Origin: an uncultured Nitrospira sp.
Lineage (GTDB): Bacteria > Nitrospirota > Nitrospiria > Nitrospirales > Nitrospiraceae
Assembly: GCA_902500705.1 (NCBI GenBank)
Contig: CABVRR010000015.1
Span: 1-50,355, forward strand
Length of the DNA stretch: 50,355 nucleotides
Direction: 5' to 3'
The notes below the pieces were generated by a model that ran no database searches, was not told the origin of the DNA, and saw nothing but the letters and a program-made list of their open reading frames with translations. Below, piece after piece: positions 27,116 to 35,634 of this stretch. The position numbers and the translations under genes are program-made. Positions within the stretch are counted from its first letter, which is position 1. Each line of letters begins with the position of its first letter.

Positions 27116-28747
27116 ATGAAGACCAAAAGCTACCGCACTCGATATATCAATAAACAGGCTCTGACGCGCACCTGCCCATCCTGGGTAGGGCGCAGCGTCG
27201 TCCTACTCGTGATCTTGAATCTGCCTGCTTGTGGTTGGTTTCCGGCCGTCAATCTTGCACCGAAGTATGAGCCGCCGCAATACGTCGTTCCTGATTCATG
27301 GCAAGGGTCGAGTCCCTTCGTTGTGGCAAAACCGTCCGATGAGGAGCTTCGTCCGGATTGGTGGAAACTGTATGCCGATCCGACGCTTGATCGGCTCATC
27401 GAGCAGGCCATGGTGGCCAATCCTGATCTGCATGCAGCGGCCGAACGTTTCGTGCAAGCCCGTGACATTATGATGGCGACACGATCTGAGTATTTCCCTC
27501 GCCTTGGCATAGGAATGGGTGCCTCTCACAACCGGCAATCGTTCGATCGACTCTTTCGTCCTGAGAACAGCCCGCTTCAATCAAGCACGGTTGATCCTGG
27601 CGGGATTGCCTCATGGGAGCCTGATTTCTGGTCGGCGCTCCGCAACGCTGCCCAGGCAGAAATTTACCGCGCAGAAGAACGTGCCGCCGAATACGGGCTG
27701 GCGAGACTGGGCATCCAAGCAGAAGTTGCCGCGAATTATTTCATCGTTCGCGGATTCGACGCGCAGACTGCGATTTATAAGCAATCGATCGATCTCTACA
27801 AAGATACGCTTAATGTGGTCAAGACGCAGTTCGCCGGGAAAATTGCCTCGGCTCTCGATGTGGCTCGCGTCGAATCGCTGCTGTATGGTACGGAATCCAG
27901 ATTGGCGCGCATTGAAGGCCAGCGTAAGGTGGCAGAGCAGGCCATCGCGGTTCTCATCAATATGACTCCGGACAGTTTTTCCATCGAGCCGGTGGACGAA
28001 CTCCGGATGGCAAATTTCGCAATTCCAACCACGCTTCCGTCCACCCTCCTCGAACGACGACCGGACGTAGCCATGATGGAGCGACGCATGGCCGAGGCGA
28101 ACCGGGTCATCGGTATTGCGCGGGCGGCCTTCTTCCCAAAAGTGTCATTCCGCCTCACGGGAGGATTTGAGGAGAAAGGTCTCGACTTAATCAAAATTGC
28201 CAATAGCTTTTGGTCCTACGGCGCGGCGTTTGAGCTGCCGTTATTCCAAAGCGGGTACCGCCGTGCCCAACTACAGCAAGCCTGGTCGGCTTATCGGGAA
28301 ACGGAGGACCTCTACCGCCAGACTGTCTTGAAAGCTTTTCGTGAAGTGGCAAATAATTTGACGATGACCAATCGCCTGACGGTTGCGGTGGAGCGACAGC
28401 AAGCTGCGGTTGGGGCCAATTCTAAAACGCAAAACCTTACCCTGCAACTGTATCGCGGTGGATTGGCGAATAGTCTGGAAGTGATTTATGCGCAGCTTGG
28501 CACTCTTGAGGCTCGCATCAGCTCAGTGGAAATCAAGACGGAGTTGCTGAAATCATCCGTTGAACTCGTCCGCGCGTTTGGCGGTGGGTGGAATCGTAAT
28601 CAACTCCCGTCTGATGACGAGATTCAACCCTTCGGAATTTTTGACTATTCCAACCTCGACAAGCCAAAGCCAGTCGGGGGAATCGACGTCAATACGGGGG
28701 AATCATCAAAGCCGTATCATGATTTGACGAAACCAGTTGGTCCATGA
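27116..28747 (+). CDS. NodT family outer-membrane efflux lipoprotein
   Basis: The 543-residue protein has a lipobox after a hydrophobic segment (VILNLPAC) followed by VNLAPKYEPPQYVVPDSW, the usual start of NodT-type outer-membrane factors. The rest is the TolC-like duplicated helical barrel (EQAMVANPDLHAAAERFVQA, then LLERRPDVAMMERRMAEANR). It forms the exit duct for the RND pump encoded just upstream. It is longer than most NodT proteins because of a tail of about 40 residues rich in Pro, Lys and Asp. Confidence 0.92.
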   Translation: MKTKSYRTRYINKQALTRTCPSWVGRSVVLLVILNLPACGWFPAVNLAPKYEPPQYVVPDSWQGSSPFVVAKPSDEELRPDWWKLYADPTLDRLIEQAMVANPDLHAAAERFVQARDIMMATRSEYFPRLGIGMGASHNRQSFDRLFRPENSPLQSSTVDPGGIASWEPDFWSALRNAAQAEIYRAEERAAEYGLARLGIQAEVAANYFIVRGFDAQTAIYKQSIDLYKDTLNVVKTQFAGKIASALDVARVESLLYGTESRLARIEGQRKVAEQAIAVLINMTPDSFSIEPVDELRMANFAIPTTLPSTLLERRPDVAMMERRMAEANRVIGIARAAFFPKVSFRLTGGFEEKGLDLIKIANSFWSYGAAFELPLFQSGYRRAQLQQAWSAYRETEDLYRQTVLKAFREVANNLTMTNRLTVAVERQQAAVGANSKTQNLTLQLYRGGLANSLEVIYAQLGTLEARISSVEIKTELLKSSVELVRAFGGGWNRNQLPSDDEIQPFGIFDYSNLDKPKPVGGIDVNTGESSKPYHDLTKPVGP

Positions 28748-28899
28748 TCAAGCGGCGATACACATCGAATACAAGCGTAATCACAGCAGATGCGATGATA
28801 GATCGCTATCTCAACTCTGAAGGTGCGGTGTGTGATATTGACGGTCTCGATACAGACGTTGTCCGGACCGCCCGCACCACGAAAGCCAAAGAGGACATT

Positions 28900-29478
28900 A
28901 TGAAATTGACCACGAGCATCACCATCGCCTCACTGATCATGCTTTCGTGCCTTCCGGCAAAGACGCACGCAGCTGATGTGCCAAGCGTTGCTCCGGAAGC
29001 GGTTGCAGACTATATCCGTGCCGTGGTGCAAAGTCACCGAGCCTTCTACGAAGGTCATGTCGTCGATCTTCTGGAGGAACAGGGAGTTGCGAAGGCGGGC
29101 AGTGAGTGGAGCACTCAGAAAATGACCATTCCGTTACCGGTTCAAGTCGTGAATGAAACGAGCCAAATGTTTTCGACGAAATTCACCGGTCTTCGATACC
29201 AATTGATCAGCCTGTGGCCTATTAATCGAAAAAACTCTCCACGGGATCAAATCGATAAGAGTGGTCTAGAGGCTCTAGGTGCCAGGCCTGAACGGCCCGT
29301 TACTCGAACGGTCAAAATCAATGATCAAGTGTATTTTCATGCGATCTATCCTGACTTGGCTGTCAGCCAGTCGTGCGTTGCCTGTCATAATGGTCATCCG
29401 AACTCCTCTAAGAAGGATTTTCAGATAGGAGACATCATGGGCGGCTTAGTCATCGAATTTCCTTTGAGCGCTCAGTAA
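28900..29478 (+). CDS. Periplasmic DUF3365 one-heme c-type protein
   Basis: The 192-residue precursor has a signal peptide (TIASLIMLSCLPAKTHA) and a single c-type heme site CVACH (Cys159, Cys162, His163) near the C-terminus, followed by NGHPNSSKKDFQIGD and GGLVIEFPL. The architecture is that of DUF3365/Tll0287-like PAS-type heme domains, which may sense redox state or gases. A ribosome binding site lies before the ATG at 28900. The frame is also open from 28744, overlapping the NodT stop as ATGA, but that extension of 52 residues would hide the signal peptide. It probably belongs to the efflux operon. Confidence 0.85.
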   Translation: MKLTTSITIASLIMLSCLPAKTHAADVPSVAPEAVADYIRAVVQSHRAFYEGHVVDLLEEQGVAKAGSEWSTQKMTIPLPVQVVNETSQMFSTKFTGLRYQLISLWPINRKNSPRDQIDKSGLEALGARPERPVTRTVKINDQVYFHAIYPDLAVSQSCVACHNGHPNSSKKDFQIGDIMGGLVIEFPLSAQ

Positions 29479-29611
29479 GTGCTCCACAGAACTCAAGACA
29501 AAAGTAAGCGATTCAAGTCATGGATGCTTCGTCGTCAGATTAGGAGACCGATTCTTCCTATCTCAGATGGCATTGTCACTGTGGAAAGTCTCATGGCTCA
29601 CAGAATAGGAA

Positions 29612-29974
29612 ATGATGAAAGTCAGAAGTGAAATTCCATCGAACGGAGCTAACCTTGAGAAATCGGTCACAGATGCACGCGCATCTCGACAGATATCGGC
29701 AGGCCATGACTTACGATCGAGAAGCTCTATGAACAAAGATCACGGTCATATCCAGATAAAAGGCCTCATTGTGGAAGATGACCAGGGAAAAGAATTTGTG
29801 ATGGTGTGTGACGCACCCTCAAGTCAGATAGGCAGGGTTTTTTCACTGAGCGGCTGGCAGCGGAGGCGCCTGGTACCACTGCGTTACTCAAAACGGGAGC
29901 ATCAACAAGTTGTGGCGTCGGTATTACTCGCATTGAATCATCTGCTTGAGAATGTCCCACGGCTCCTCGGATAG
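29612..29974 (+). CDS. Hypothetical protein (120 aa)
   Basis: The C-terminal two thirds (GHIQIKGLIVEDDQGKEFVMV, then QVVASVLLALNHLLENVP) look like a small alpha/beta protein, while the first 39 residues are poorly structured. A second ATG at 29729 (MNKDHGHI) may be the true start, although the first ATG has an AGGAA just before it. No family, signal peptide or membrane segment is recognised. It lies between the efflux operon and the transposase remnant. Confidence 0.45.
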   Translation: MMKVRSEIPSNGANLEKSVTDARASRQISAGHDLRSRSSMNKDHGHIQIKGLIVEDDQGKEFVMVCDAPSSQIGRVFSLSGWQRRRLVPLRYSKREHQQVVASVLLALNHLLENVPRLLG

Positions 29975-30370
29975 ACCAATGTGCATTTTGCGGGTATCCT
30001 TGATGCGGTGGCTACGGTCATAGTGGGTGCCGCACTTGCGAAGCGTGTTGAGCACATGAGACAAAGGCCATCGGCCGCTGATTCGTACTAAGTATGTAAG
30101 TCAAAACTTCGTCTGACAGTCAACGAGCCCTTCCCTGGGTTACGCCGTTAAGATTTCCTCCTTCACCAACGACACTCAATCCAGCTCCTTCAGGAGCGCG
30201 ACACGATGGAGCTCGTTCAACGTGGTCTTATGGAAGCGCTCGCAAATCCCGTTCATACCCAGACCAAGAACGTTCTTGTAGCTCATGCTCACGCTGTTCC
30301 AGCACCCTGCAGTGCTTTGTCCCGAGGCTCAAAGGATAAAATCTGTAGAAACAAGTGCTTACAGCAAGAG
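29975..30370. other. Intergenic region with insertion-sequence debris
   Basis: About 400 bases holding a transposase remnant on the minus strand (listed separately) and no intact gene. The short plus-strand frame at 30206-30397 lies across this remnant and is not a gene. Confidence 0.5.
30176..30259 (-). pseudogene. IS481-type transposase (integrase core) remnant
   Basis: Read on the minus strand, the sequence gives MNGICERFHKTTLNEL followed by HRVALLKELD and a stop. NGICERFHKT plus a following N-E-L/F is the conserved segment around the third catalytic acidic residue (Glu of DDE) in IS481-type transposases. Nothing before or after it in the same frame continues the protein, so only a fragment of about 28 codons is left. 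It marks an old insertion next to the PII-like and SulP genes. Confidence 0.6.
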
Positions 30371-30676
30371 TCAAATCAATTCTCGACAGGGAAATGAGAA
30401 GAGCTTAAAGGGAATGGGGCGTCCTTGTGAATGCTTCAAGCGCTCGGCATGAAAGTTTTTCAACGCGCTGGTGATTTTATCCACCTGATCATCCTGAAGC
30501 ACAGCGATGATCACGGAATTCCTTCCAGGGTAGAAGAACGATCCGACCACATTCCCTGTTTCTCCTTTTCCCGTGGCGTTATCGATGAGAGTATACGCGC
30601 TGATACCGCTTTCGCGCATGGCCTCTTCCAGATCATTGGTCATTGACGAACGAAACACGATCAATAGTGCGACCAT
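30371..30676 (-). CDS. PII-like signalling protein
   Basis: The 101-residue protein has the beta-alpha-beta ferredoxin-like pattern of the PII superfamily: MVALLIVFRSS, an acidic helix, ISAYTLIDNATGKGETG (the T-loop-like segment), NSVIIAVLQDDQVDKITSAL, and a C-terminal strand. It lacks the uridylylated Tyr loop of GlnB/GlnK and resembles the shorter PII-like proteins that sit beside transporters. AAGGATG lies before the ATG. The SulP anion transporter and an efflux operon are its neighbours, so it may regulate transport in response to nucleotides or bicarbonate. Confidence 0.75.
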   Translation of the reverse strand: MVALLIVFRSSMTNDLEEAMRESGISAYTLIDNATGKGETGNVVGSFFYPGRNSVIIAVLQDDQVDKITSALKNFHAERLKHSQGRPIPFKLFSFPCRELI

Positions 30677-30823
30677 AAATCATCCTTACTGTTTCATGTG
30701 TGAATTCCGTTATGATTTCAGCTTTATGCGCTATACGATTGAGAGATGGCCAGGATTCCATTTCTCGCATTCTTCAAAAGCCGGATCACTTCCAAGATTA
30801 ATCGTGCAAGAAATCTATCGGCC

Positions 30824-31495
30824 TCACGGAGGTGAGGTCAATTCAGTTCCTTGGGTCCTGAAGGTCAAGATTAGCGGGCTTTCCCTCGCTGGTCCCAACT
30901 GGGCGATCATCGGTGGGCAGAGCCCATCATTCACAAAAGCTTTCACATCACGCTCTGCCATACTGCGTTGGTCGATAACCTGACGGGACACGGAACCGTC
31001 AAAAAATCCGGCCCTCATACGCAGCTCCCACGTGCCAAGATAGGTGCATCCCTGAGGGCTTACTGTAAAACTAGCCGGGAGAGACGTTTGCCAAATACCC
31101 AATGCTGTATCGAAACTAATCTCAGTGAGTTGGTAGGAACCAGTCGGCAATTTCAGTACAAATGGTCCTTGGCGTGGGAGGTCATCAATCACGATCTCCT
31201 TCCCGAAGGACTCTTCCTTGAGCCTCCACTGAATATGAAATGGGCCACGAAATGGCCGATCTGGAGACGCAAACTGTTCACCGTTACTTCCCAGGAGCTG
31301 GATGCGACCGAGAACCAAACCTTCGTCCAACTTCAACGAATCGGTTGATCCTGGATTCATCGGCGTGCGGACCGATGCGCAGCCAAGTGTAATAACTAGG
31401 CTGAGGCAGAGAAGGGTTACGAAGACTCTCGATTCACTGAACCGTTCAATACTTCTCTTATATTGCGTTGCTAGATGAGTCGCCAAGGCTCTCAT
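30824..31495 (-). CDS. Lipoprotein with a beta-sandwich-like domain
   Basis: The 223-residue precursor has a signal segment (VFVTLLCLSLVITLGC) with lipobox ending at Cys39, unusually late because of a basic N-terminal stretch. The body is beta-rich (PFVLKLPTGSYQLTEISFD, then SFTVSPQGCTYLGTWEL), resembling the carboxypeptidase regulatory-like folds of many envelope lipoproteins. GAAGGAG before 31495 decides the start against the frame reaching 31528. It is cotranscribed at most with the PII-like gene about 150 bases downstream. Function is unknown. Confidence 0.7.
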   Translation of the reverse strand: MRALATHLATQYKRSIERFSESRVFVTLLCLSLVITLGCASVRTPMNPGSTDSLKLDEGLVLGRIQLLGSNGEQFASPDRPFRGPFHIQWRLKEESFGKEIVIDDLPRQGPFVLKLPTGSYQLTEISFDTALGIWQTSLPASFTVSPQGCTYLGTWELRMRAGFFDGSVSRQVIDQRSMAERDVKAFVNDGLCPPMIAQLGPARESPLILTFRTQGTELTSPP

Positions 31496-32261
31496 GGCCG
31501 TCTCCTTCCGCAGAAGAATCGCTACCACTGATCAGTGTGAGCATGACGGAATCCCTGTTTCATGATCCGTAAGCACGAGGATTCCAATGACCGACCAGTT
31601 TTCCGCTTCCTTCTCCGGAGATCTTCTATGAAAGGAGTTGAGCAAAAACCGAGCCGTTGGCTATTGATAGGTTTGTGAGCCGGGTTTGTGAAATCTCCAA
31701 TATTGGAATCAGCAGGTTTTATCCTTCGAATAACGTCAAAGAACATTTAATAGAGTCAGAATTATGTGTTCTGCATGGTATCGCACAGTGTGGAGAGTGC
31801 GTATACGCTCCTTTTGTCGAATGAATTGCCATCGTCGAATGCACAGGGTTCTCAAGCTGGTCATGAACAACTCAGGAACGGTCTTTAACTGATGCCTTGT
31901 AAGGCTTGGGCAGGTAGAATTTCAAAATGCACGGCCTTGAGCGACCACGCACGATGCGCCCCAATAACTACCGCACATTTCATCAGTACGAGAAGAACCA
32001 CATTGGCAACAGACCGAACGTGAATGTGATGGACTACGTGCTAATCAGGAATCCTCAAGCCAATCTCGGAAGTAGGCGCATGTACAGACTCGAACGCATC
32101 ATCATGGCATCACATGTGCTTCAGAGAGACTATAAGAATATGGTCGTGTGCATCTATTCAGGTGAAAAACTGTAACTCCTCAGGTGAGACTCTAGCAGGC
32201 GGTTTCAACTAGGCTTCTGGTAAAGAAAGCCTGGGCAGTAGAACGTGGGAGAAGTGGTTCA
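31496..32261. other. Intergenic region between divergent genes
   Basis: About 765 bases between the minus-strand lipoprotein and the SulP gene. An 82-codon plus frame at 31927-32175 is open but lacks a ribosome binding site or any recognisable motif, and a 74-codon minus frame at 31522-31746 likewise. No repeats or strong hairpins are seen. Promoters for both flanking genes are expected here. Confidence 0.4.
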
Positions 32262-34016
32262 TTGGAAACAGCACACACATCGAAATCAGACAGCCCGCAA
32301 AACGGAATCTCAGGACTGAAGTTCTGGCGGAACGATCTCTTGGCAGGTCTACAGGTCGCGCTGCTTGGGCTCCCGCTTTCCTTGGGCATTGCTATAGCCT
32401 CAGGAGCCCCTCCGGTCGCGGGTCTGATATCCGCCATCATCGCGGGGTTTGTCTTCCCCCTTCTTGGTGGTGCCTATATTACGATCTCAGGTCCTGCAGT
32501 AGGACTAGCGCCTGCATTGCTGGCCGGCATGTATGTACTCGGTCAAGGAAGTTTGGAGGTGGGGTACCCGCTTGTGCTCGTGGCCGTTTGTCTCTCCGGC
32601 GGTCTTCAGGTGTTACTGAGTATCTATGATGCCGGACGACTTGCCATGTATTTCCCAAGTTCTGTTCTCCAAGGCATGTTGATGGCAATCGGGATCCTGG
32701 TCATTATCCAGCAGCTACCGGCTCTCCTCGGCCATCAGGTTCCTTATACGAATGACGTGCTAGGCGCGCTTGGTCGGCTCCCCGATCAAATCGTGAATCT
32801 CAACCTGCAAGTGTTTGCCGTCGGATTTGTCGCTGCTGTAATTCTCTTCATCTTCAATAGTACTCAGATCAAAGAGCAGTTTTGGGCGAAAACCATTCCT
32901 GCCCCACTGCTCGTCGTTATTTGGGGAGGACTCGCCGGATGGTTCTTGCAGTTCCCCTCGGAATATCTGATCTCGGTTCCGGATGAAATTCTGCAACAAG
33001 GCGTGCGCTTCCCAGATTTTGTCTCCGCCTGGACACATCCGGAGCTCTGGATCACGCTCTTGGTCACGGTGGTCATCCTCACTCTGATCAACACGACCGA
33101 GTCCTTGGTCACCCTCCGTGCGATTGATAAAATTGATTCCTTCAATCGTAGGTCGGATCCCAATATCGCGCTGCGAGCAATGGGGGTGTCCACTTTGCTC
33201 TCTGGTTTGGTCGGAGGGTTAATGATTATTCCAGGAGGAATAAAAAGCACAGCCAACATGCTTGCTGGGGGGAAAACGTTATGGGCGAATACATACTATG
33301 CTGGATTCACGGCAATTATCTTATGGTTCGGGAGCGCACTGATCAATCGAATTCCCCTCGCTGTCTTAGCCGCTCTGCTTATTTTCGTCGGTTGGAAACT
33401 CTGTAATCCATCGATTGTTCTCCGCATTTTGAGGGTTGGGAAAGAACAGATCGTCATCGCCCTTGCGTGTGTTATAGTCACCCTATTCACATCAAATCTC
33501 CTCATTGGAGTGTTGATGGGAGTTCTGACGAAAGTCGTTCTTCTTTTTTACGATGTGGTGAGAGCGTTATCGTTTGATTCGCGCTTCCGCCCAATCACTC
33601 AGGACTTCTTTTCCACGTATCTCACTGAGTCCCTAAAAGAACTATTCCGTGATCCCGTCATTCGTATCGGAGACGGTCGAATCTCGGGTGAACCTTCGCT
33701 CATGATCTGTGAGTCGGGGAGCCACATGCGTCATCCCTATAAAATTTATCTCTCATCGATCAGCTGCATGAACGTCTTGAAGCTTGATGCACGTCTCCGA
33801 GAGTTCTTGGCGGATGTTCCCCCAAAGCACGATTTGATGCTGATCCTACGTGGGCACGTGGTAGACCACACAGCCATGGAGTATTTGTGCTATTTTCGCC
33901 AGTACTGTTATCAGGCAGGATATAATTGCATTATCGTCGGGAACGAGTACTTTATTCCTTATTCAACCCATGCATTGGCCTACCGGGTGAATCACGCTCA
34001 TGAGAACGCGGCCTAG
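32262..34016 (+). CDS. SulP family anion transporter with STAS domain
   Basis: The 584-residue protein has about 12 membrane segments with SulP signatures: DLLAGLQVALLGLPLSLGIA, ISGPAVGLAPALLAGMYVLG, LVTLRAIDKIDSFNRRSDPN and GGLMIIPGGIKSTANMLAGG. A C-terminal STAS-like domain follows (about residues 480-575). SulP members carry sulfate, bicarbonate or other anions. The nearby carbonic anhydrases, PII-like gene and DAB operon make bicarbonate a plausible substrate, but sequence alone cannot decide. The start is a TTG with a GGGAGAAG upstream. It is preceded by a long non-coding stretch. Confidence 0.88.
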   Translation: METAHTSKSDSPQNGISGLKFWRNDLLAGLQVALLGLPLSLGIAIASGAPPVAGLISAIIAGFVFPLLGGAYITISGPAVGLAPALLAGMYVLGQGSLEVGYPLVLVAVCLSGGLQVLLSIYDAGRLAMYFPSSVLQGMLMAIGILVIIQQLPALLGHQVPYTNDVLGALGRLPDQIVNLNLQVFAVGFVAAVILFIFNSTQIKEQFWAKTIPAPLLVVIWGGLAGWFLQFPSEYLISVPDEILQQGVRFPDFVSAWTHPELWITLLVTVVILTLINTTESLVTLRAIDKIDSFNRRSDPNIALRAMGVSTLLSGLVGGLMIIPGGIKSTANMLAGGKTLWANTYYAGFTAIILWFGSALINRIPLAVLAALLIFVGWKLCNPSIVLRILRVGKEQIVIALACVIVTLFTSNLLIGVLMGVLTKVVLLFYDVVRALSFDSRFRPITQDFFSTYLTESLKELFRDPVIRIGDGRISGEPSLMICESGSHMRHPYKIYLSSISCMNVLKLDARLREFLADVPPKHDLMLILRGHVVDHTAMEYLCYFRQYCYQAGYNCIIVGNEYFIPYSTHALAYRVNHAHENAA

Positions 34017-34355
34017 ATCTGTCGCCACGGTAACGTGTGTCGAGAGTCGTTACCCAAAATATGATGCCTGACACAGATAAATAAGTGGAAAGGGACGGTT
34101 TTCAGCGATCGTTTTTTTCTCTGCCTCAGAAACCATGGGCTGTCACACAAGTCTGTACCAGACTGGACCGGTTCGTGGGGAGACGTGACCATTCGATGTG
34201 GAGATAATTCGACCAAGGCGTTTGAGATCGGGAGAATAGAGAAATCACTCTCTACATGTTTCATGGATCTTATTCTCAAGGACATGGAGGCGACCAGGAG
34301 GCAGACAGCCGAACGGTCCACTCAGCTTGTCATCTCACAGGAGGAACATCATCTG
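34017..34355. other. Spacer between SulP and the two-component genes
   Basis: About 340 bases. A tract of seven T at 34112-34118 follows only a weak stem (around CGATCG), so it may be a poor terminator for the SulP gene. The frame of the following response regulator is open back to 34185, but those residues do not look like a receiver domain. Confidence 0.4.
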
Positions 34356-35525
34356 ATGCAGGTTAGTATTTTCCTGGTCGATGACCAGCCGGCCTTTCGT
34401 GCTGCATTGGAAAAACGTCTTTCCAGAACGCAGCATTATGTGCGGTCGTTTGAGTCAGGAGAAGAGCTCCTCGAAGCAGTCGAGCAAGACCCGCCGGACC
34501 TGATCGTCCTGGATCTCAAAATGCCAGGTATGGACGGCATTCAAGTGCTAGAAGCCCTCCATTCGAAGTCGCCCGAAGCTCTGGTTGTCCTGCTGACTGC
34601 CTATGGGACAGTGGAAGATGCTGTTGAGGCGATGAAACTCGGCGCCTTTGACTTTCTCATAAAAACGGTCGACCTTGAAGACGTCGAGCGAGTCGTCGCT
34701 CGCGCCGTTAATCATATTCTCCTGCGGCGAAGAATAGCGTATGAACATCAGCACCAAGCCGATCAGTATAATTTAGGTGATCTCATTGCGTTCAGTCCCG
34801 CGATGAGAGCATTGGTCGGGCAGCTGCGGCACTTGATGCAACTCCCGAATGTGCCGGTCTTGCTCATGGGGGAGACGGGTACGGGGAAAGAGTTTTTGGC
34901 CCGTGTCATCCACCATAACAGCACACGGGGGAAAGGCCCTTTCGTCAAAATCAGTTGTACGAGTCTTTCTCCTCAGCGGTTCGAGCGTGACTTATTCGGG
35001 TATGAACGCGGGGCATTCGCCGGCGCAGAGCGGCGGAAACTCGGTCTCCTCGATCAATCGGAAAGCGGCACGCTCTTTCTCGATGAAATTGGAGACCTCG
35101 ATTTGTCGATGCAAGGAAAGGTGGTCGGAATCGTCGAAGATCAATCATTCCGAAGACTCGGCGGAACAGAAGATATCGTCGGAGACTTTCGTGTGCTCGC
35201 CTCCTCCTACCGTGACCTCAAGGCGGAAGTGGCGGCCGGTCGGTTTCGCGAGGATCTCTTTTATCGTCTCAACGCCGTCCCATTCGTGGTGCCGCCGATC
35301 CGGAATCGCCTGGAGGACATCGTCCCCCTTGCCAAGGTCTTCATGATGAAGTACGGACTGGAACTGGGAAAAGAGGTAACCGAAATCGAACCTCGAGCCA
35401 TTAAGCAGCTTCAACACTATACCTTTCCCGGAAATGTGCGCGAGCTTCAAAACATGATAGAGCGTGCGATGATGTTAGCCGTGGGCAGGACCTTAACTCC
35501 AGGAGACTTTCCTGGTGCTCAGTAA
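34356..35525 (+). CDS. Degenerate NtrC-like response regulator without DNA-binding domain
   Basis: The 389-residue protein has a receiver domain with phosphoacceptor Asp53 (IVLDLKMPGMDG) and a sigma-54-type AAA+ domain with Walker A (GETGTGKEFLARVIHH) and Walker B (GTLFLDEIGDLD). The sigma-54 contact loop reads GAFAGA (219-224) instead of GAFTGA, and the sensor I region reads LASSYRDL rather than ATNREI. The chain ends after FPGNVRELQNMIERAM plus 20-odd residues, so the C-terminal Fis-type helix-turn-helix is missing. It opens a group with a histidine kinase and an intact paralogue. AGGAGG precedes the ATG at 34356. Confidence 0.88.
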   Translation: MQVSIFLVDDQPAFRAALEKRLSRTQHYVRSFESGEELLEAVEQDPPDLIVLDLKMPGMDGIQVLEALHSKSPEALVVLLTAYGTVEDAVEAMKLGAFDFLIKTVDLEDVERVVARAVNHILLRRRIAYEHQHQADQYNLGDLIAFSPAMRALVGQLRHLMQLPNVPVLLMGETGTGKEFLARVIHHNSTRGKGPFVKISCTSLSPQRFERDLFGYERGAFAGAERRKLGLLDQSESGTLFLDEIGDLDLSMQGKVVGIVEDQSFRRLGGTEDIVGDFRVLASSYRDLKAEVAAGRFREDLFYRLNAVPFVVPPIRNRLEDIVPLAKVFMMKYGLELGKEVTEIEPRAIKQLQHYTFPGNVRELQNMIERAMMLAVGRTLTPGDFPGAQ

Positions 35526-35634
35526 GGGTGGGTCATTCGTGGATGCTTGACCAGCTTCTACCGACGGCCGGTATCCGGTATATAGAGAATGGTGGTCGCC
35601 CAGTTTTAGTAGGATTTCGATCAGACAAAATCTT

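Noticed and set aside
30206-30397. 63-codon plus-strand open frame
   Set aside because: It lies across the minus-strand transposase remnant and has no independent support.
31927-32175. 82-codon plus-strand open frame upstream of the SulP gene
   Set aside because: No ribosome binding site, no motif and unremarkable composition in a region expected to hold promoters.
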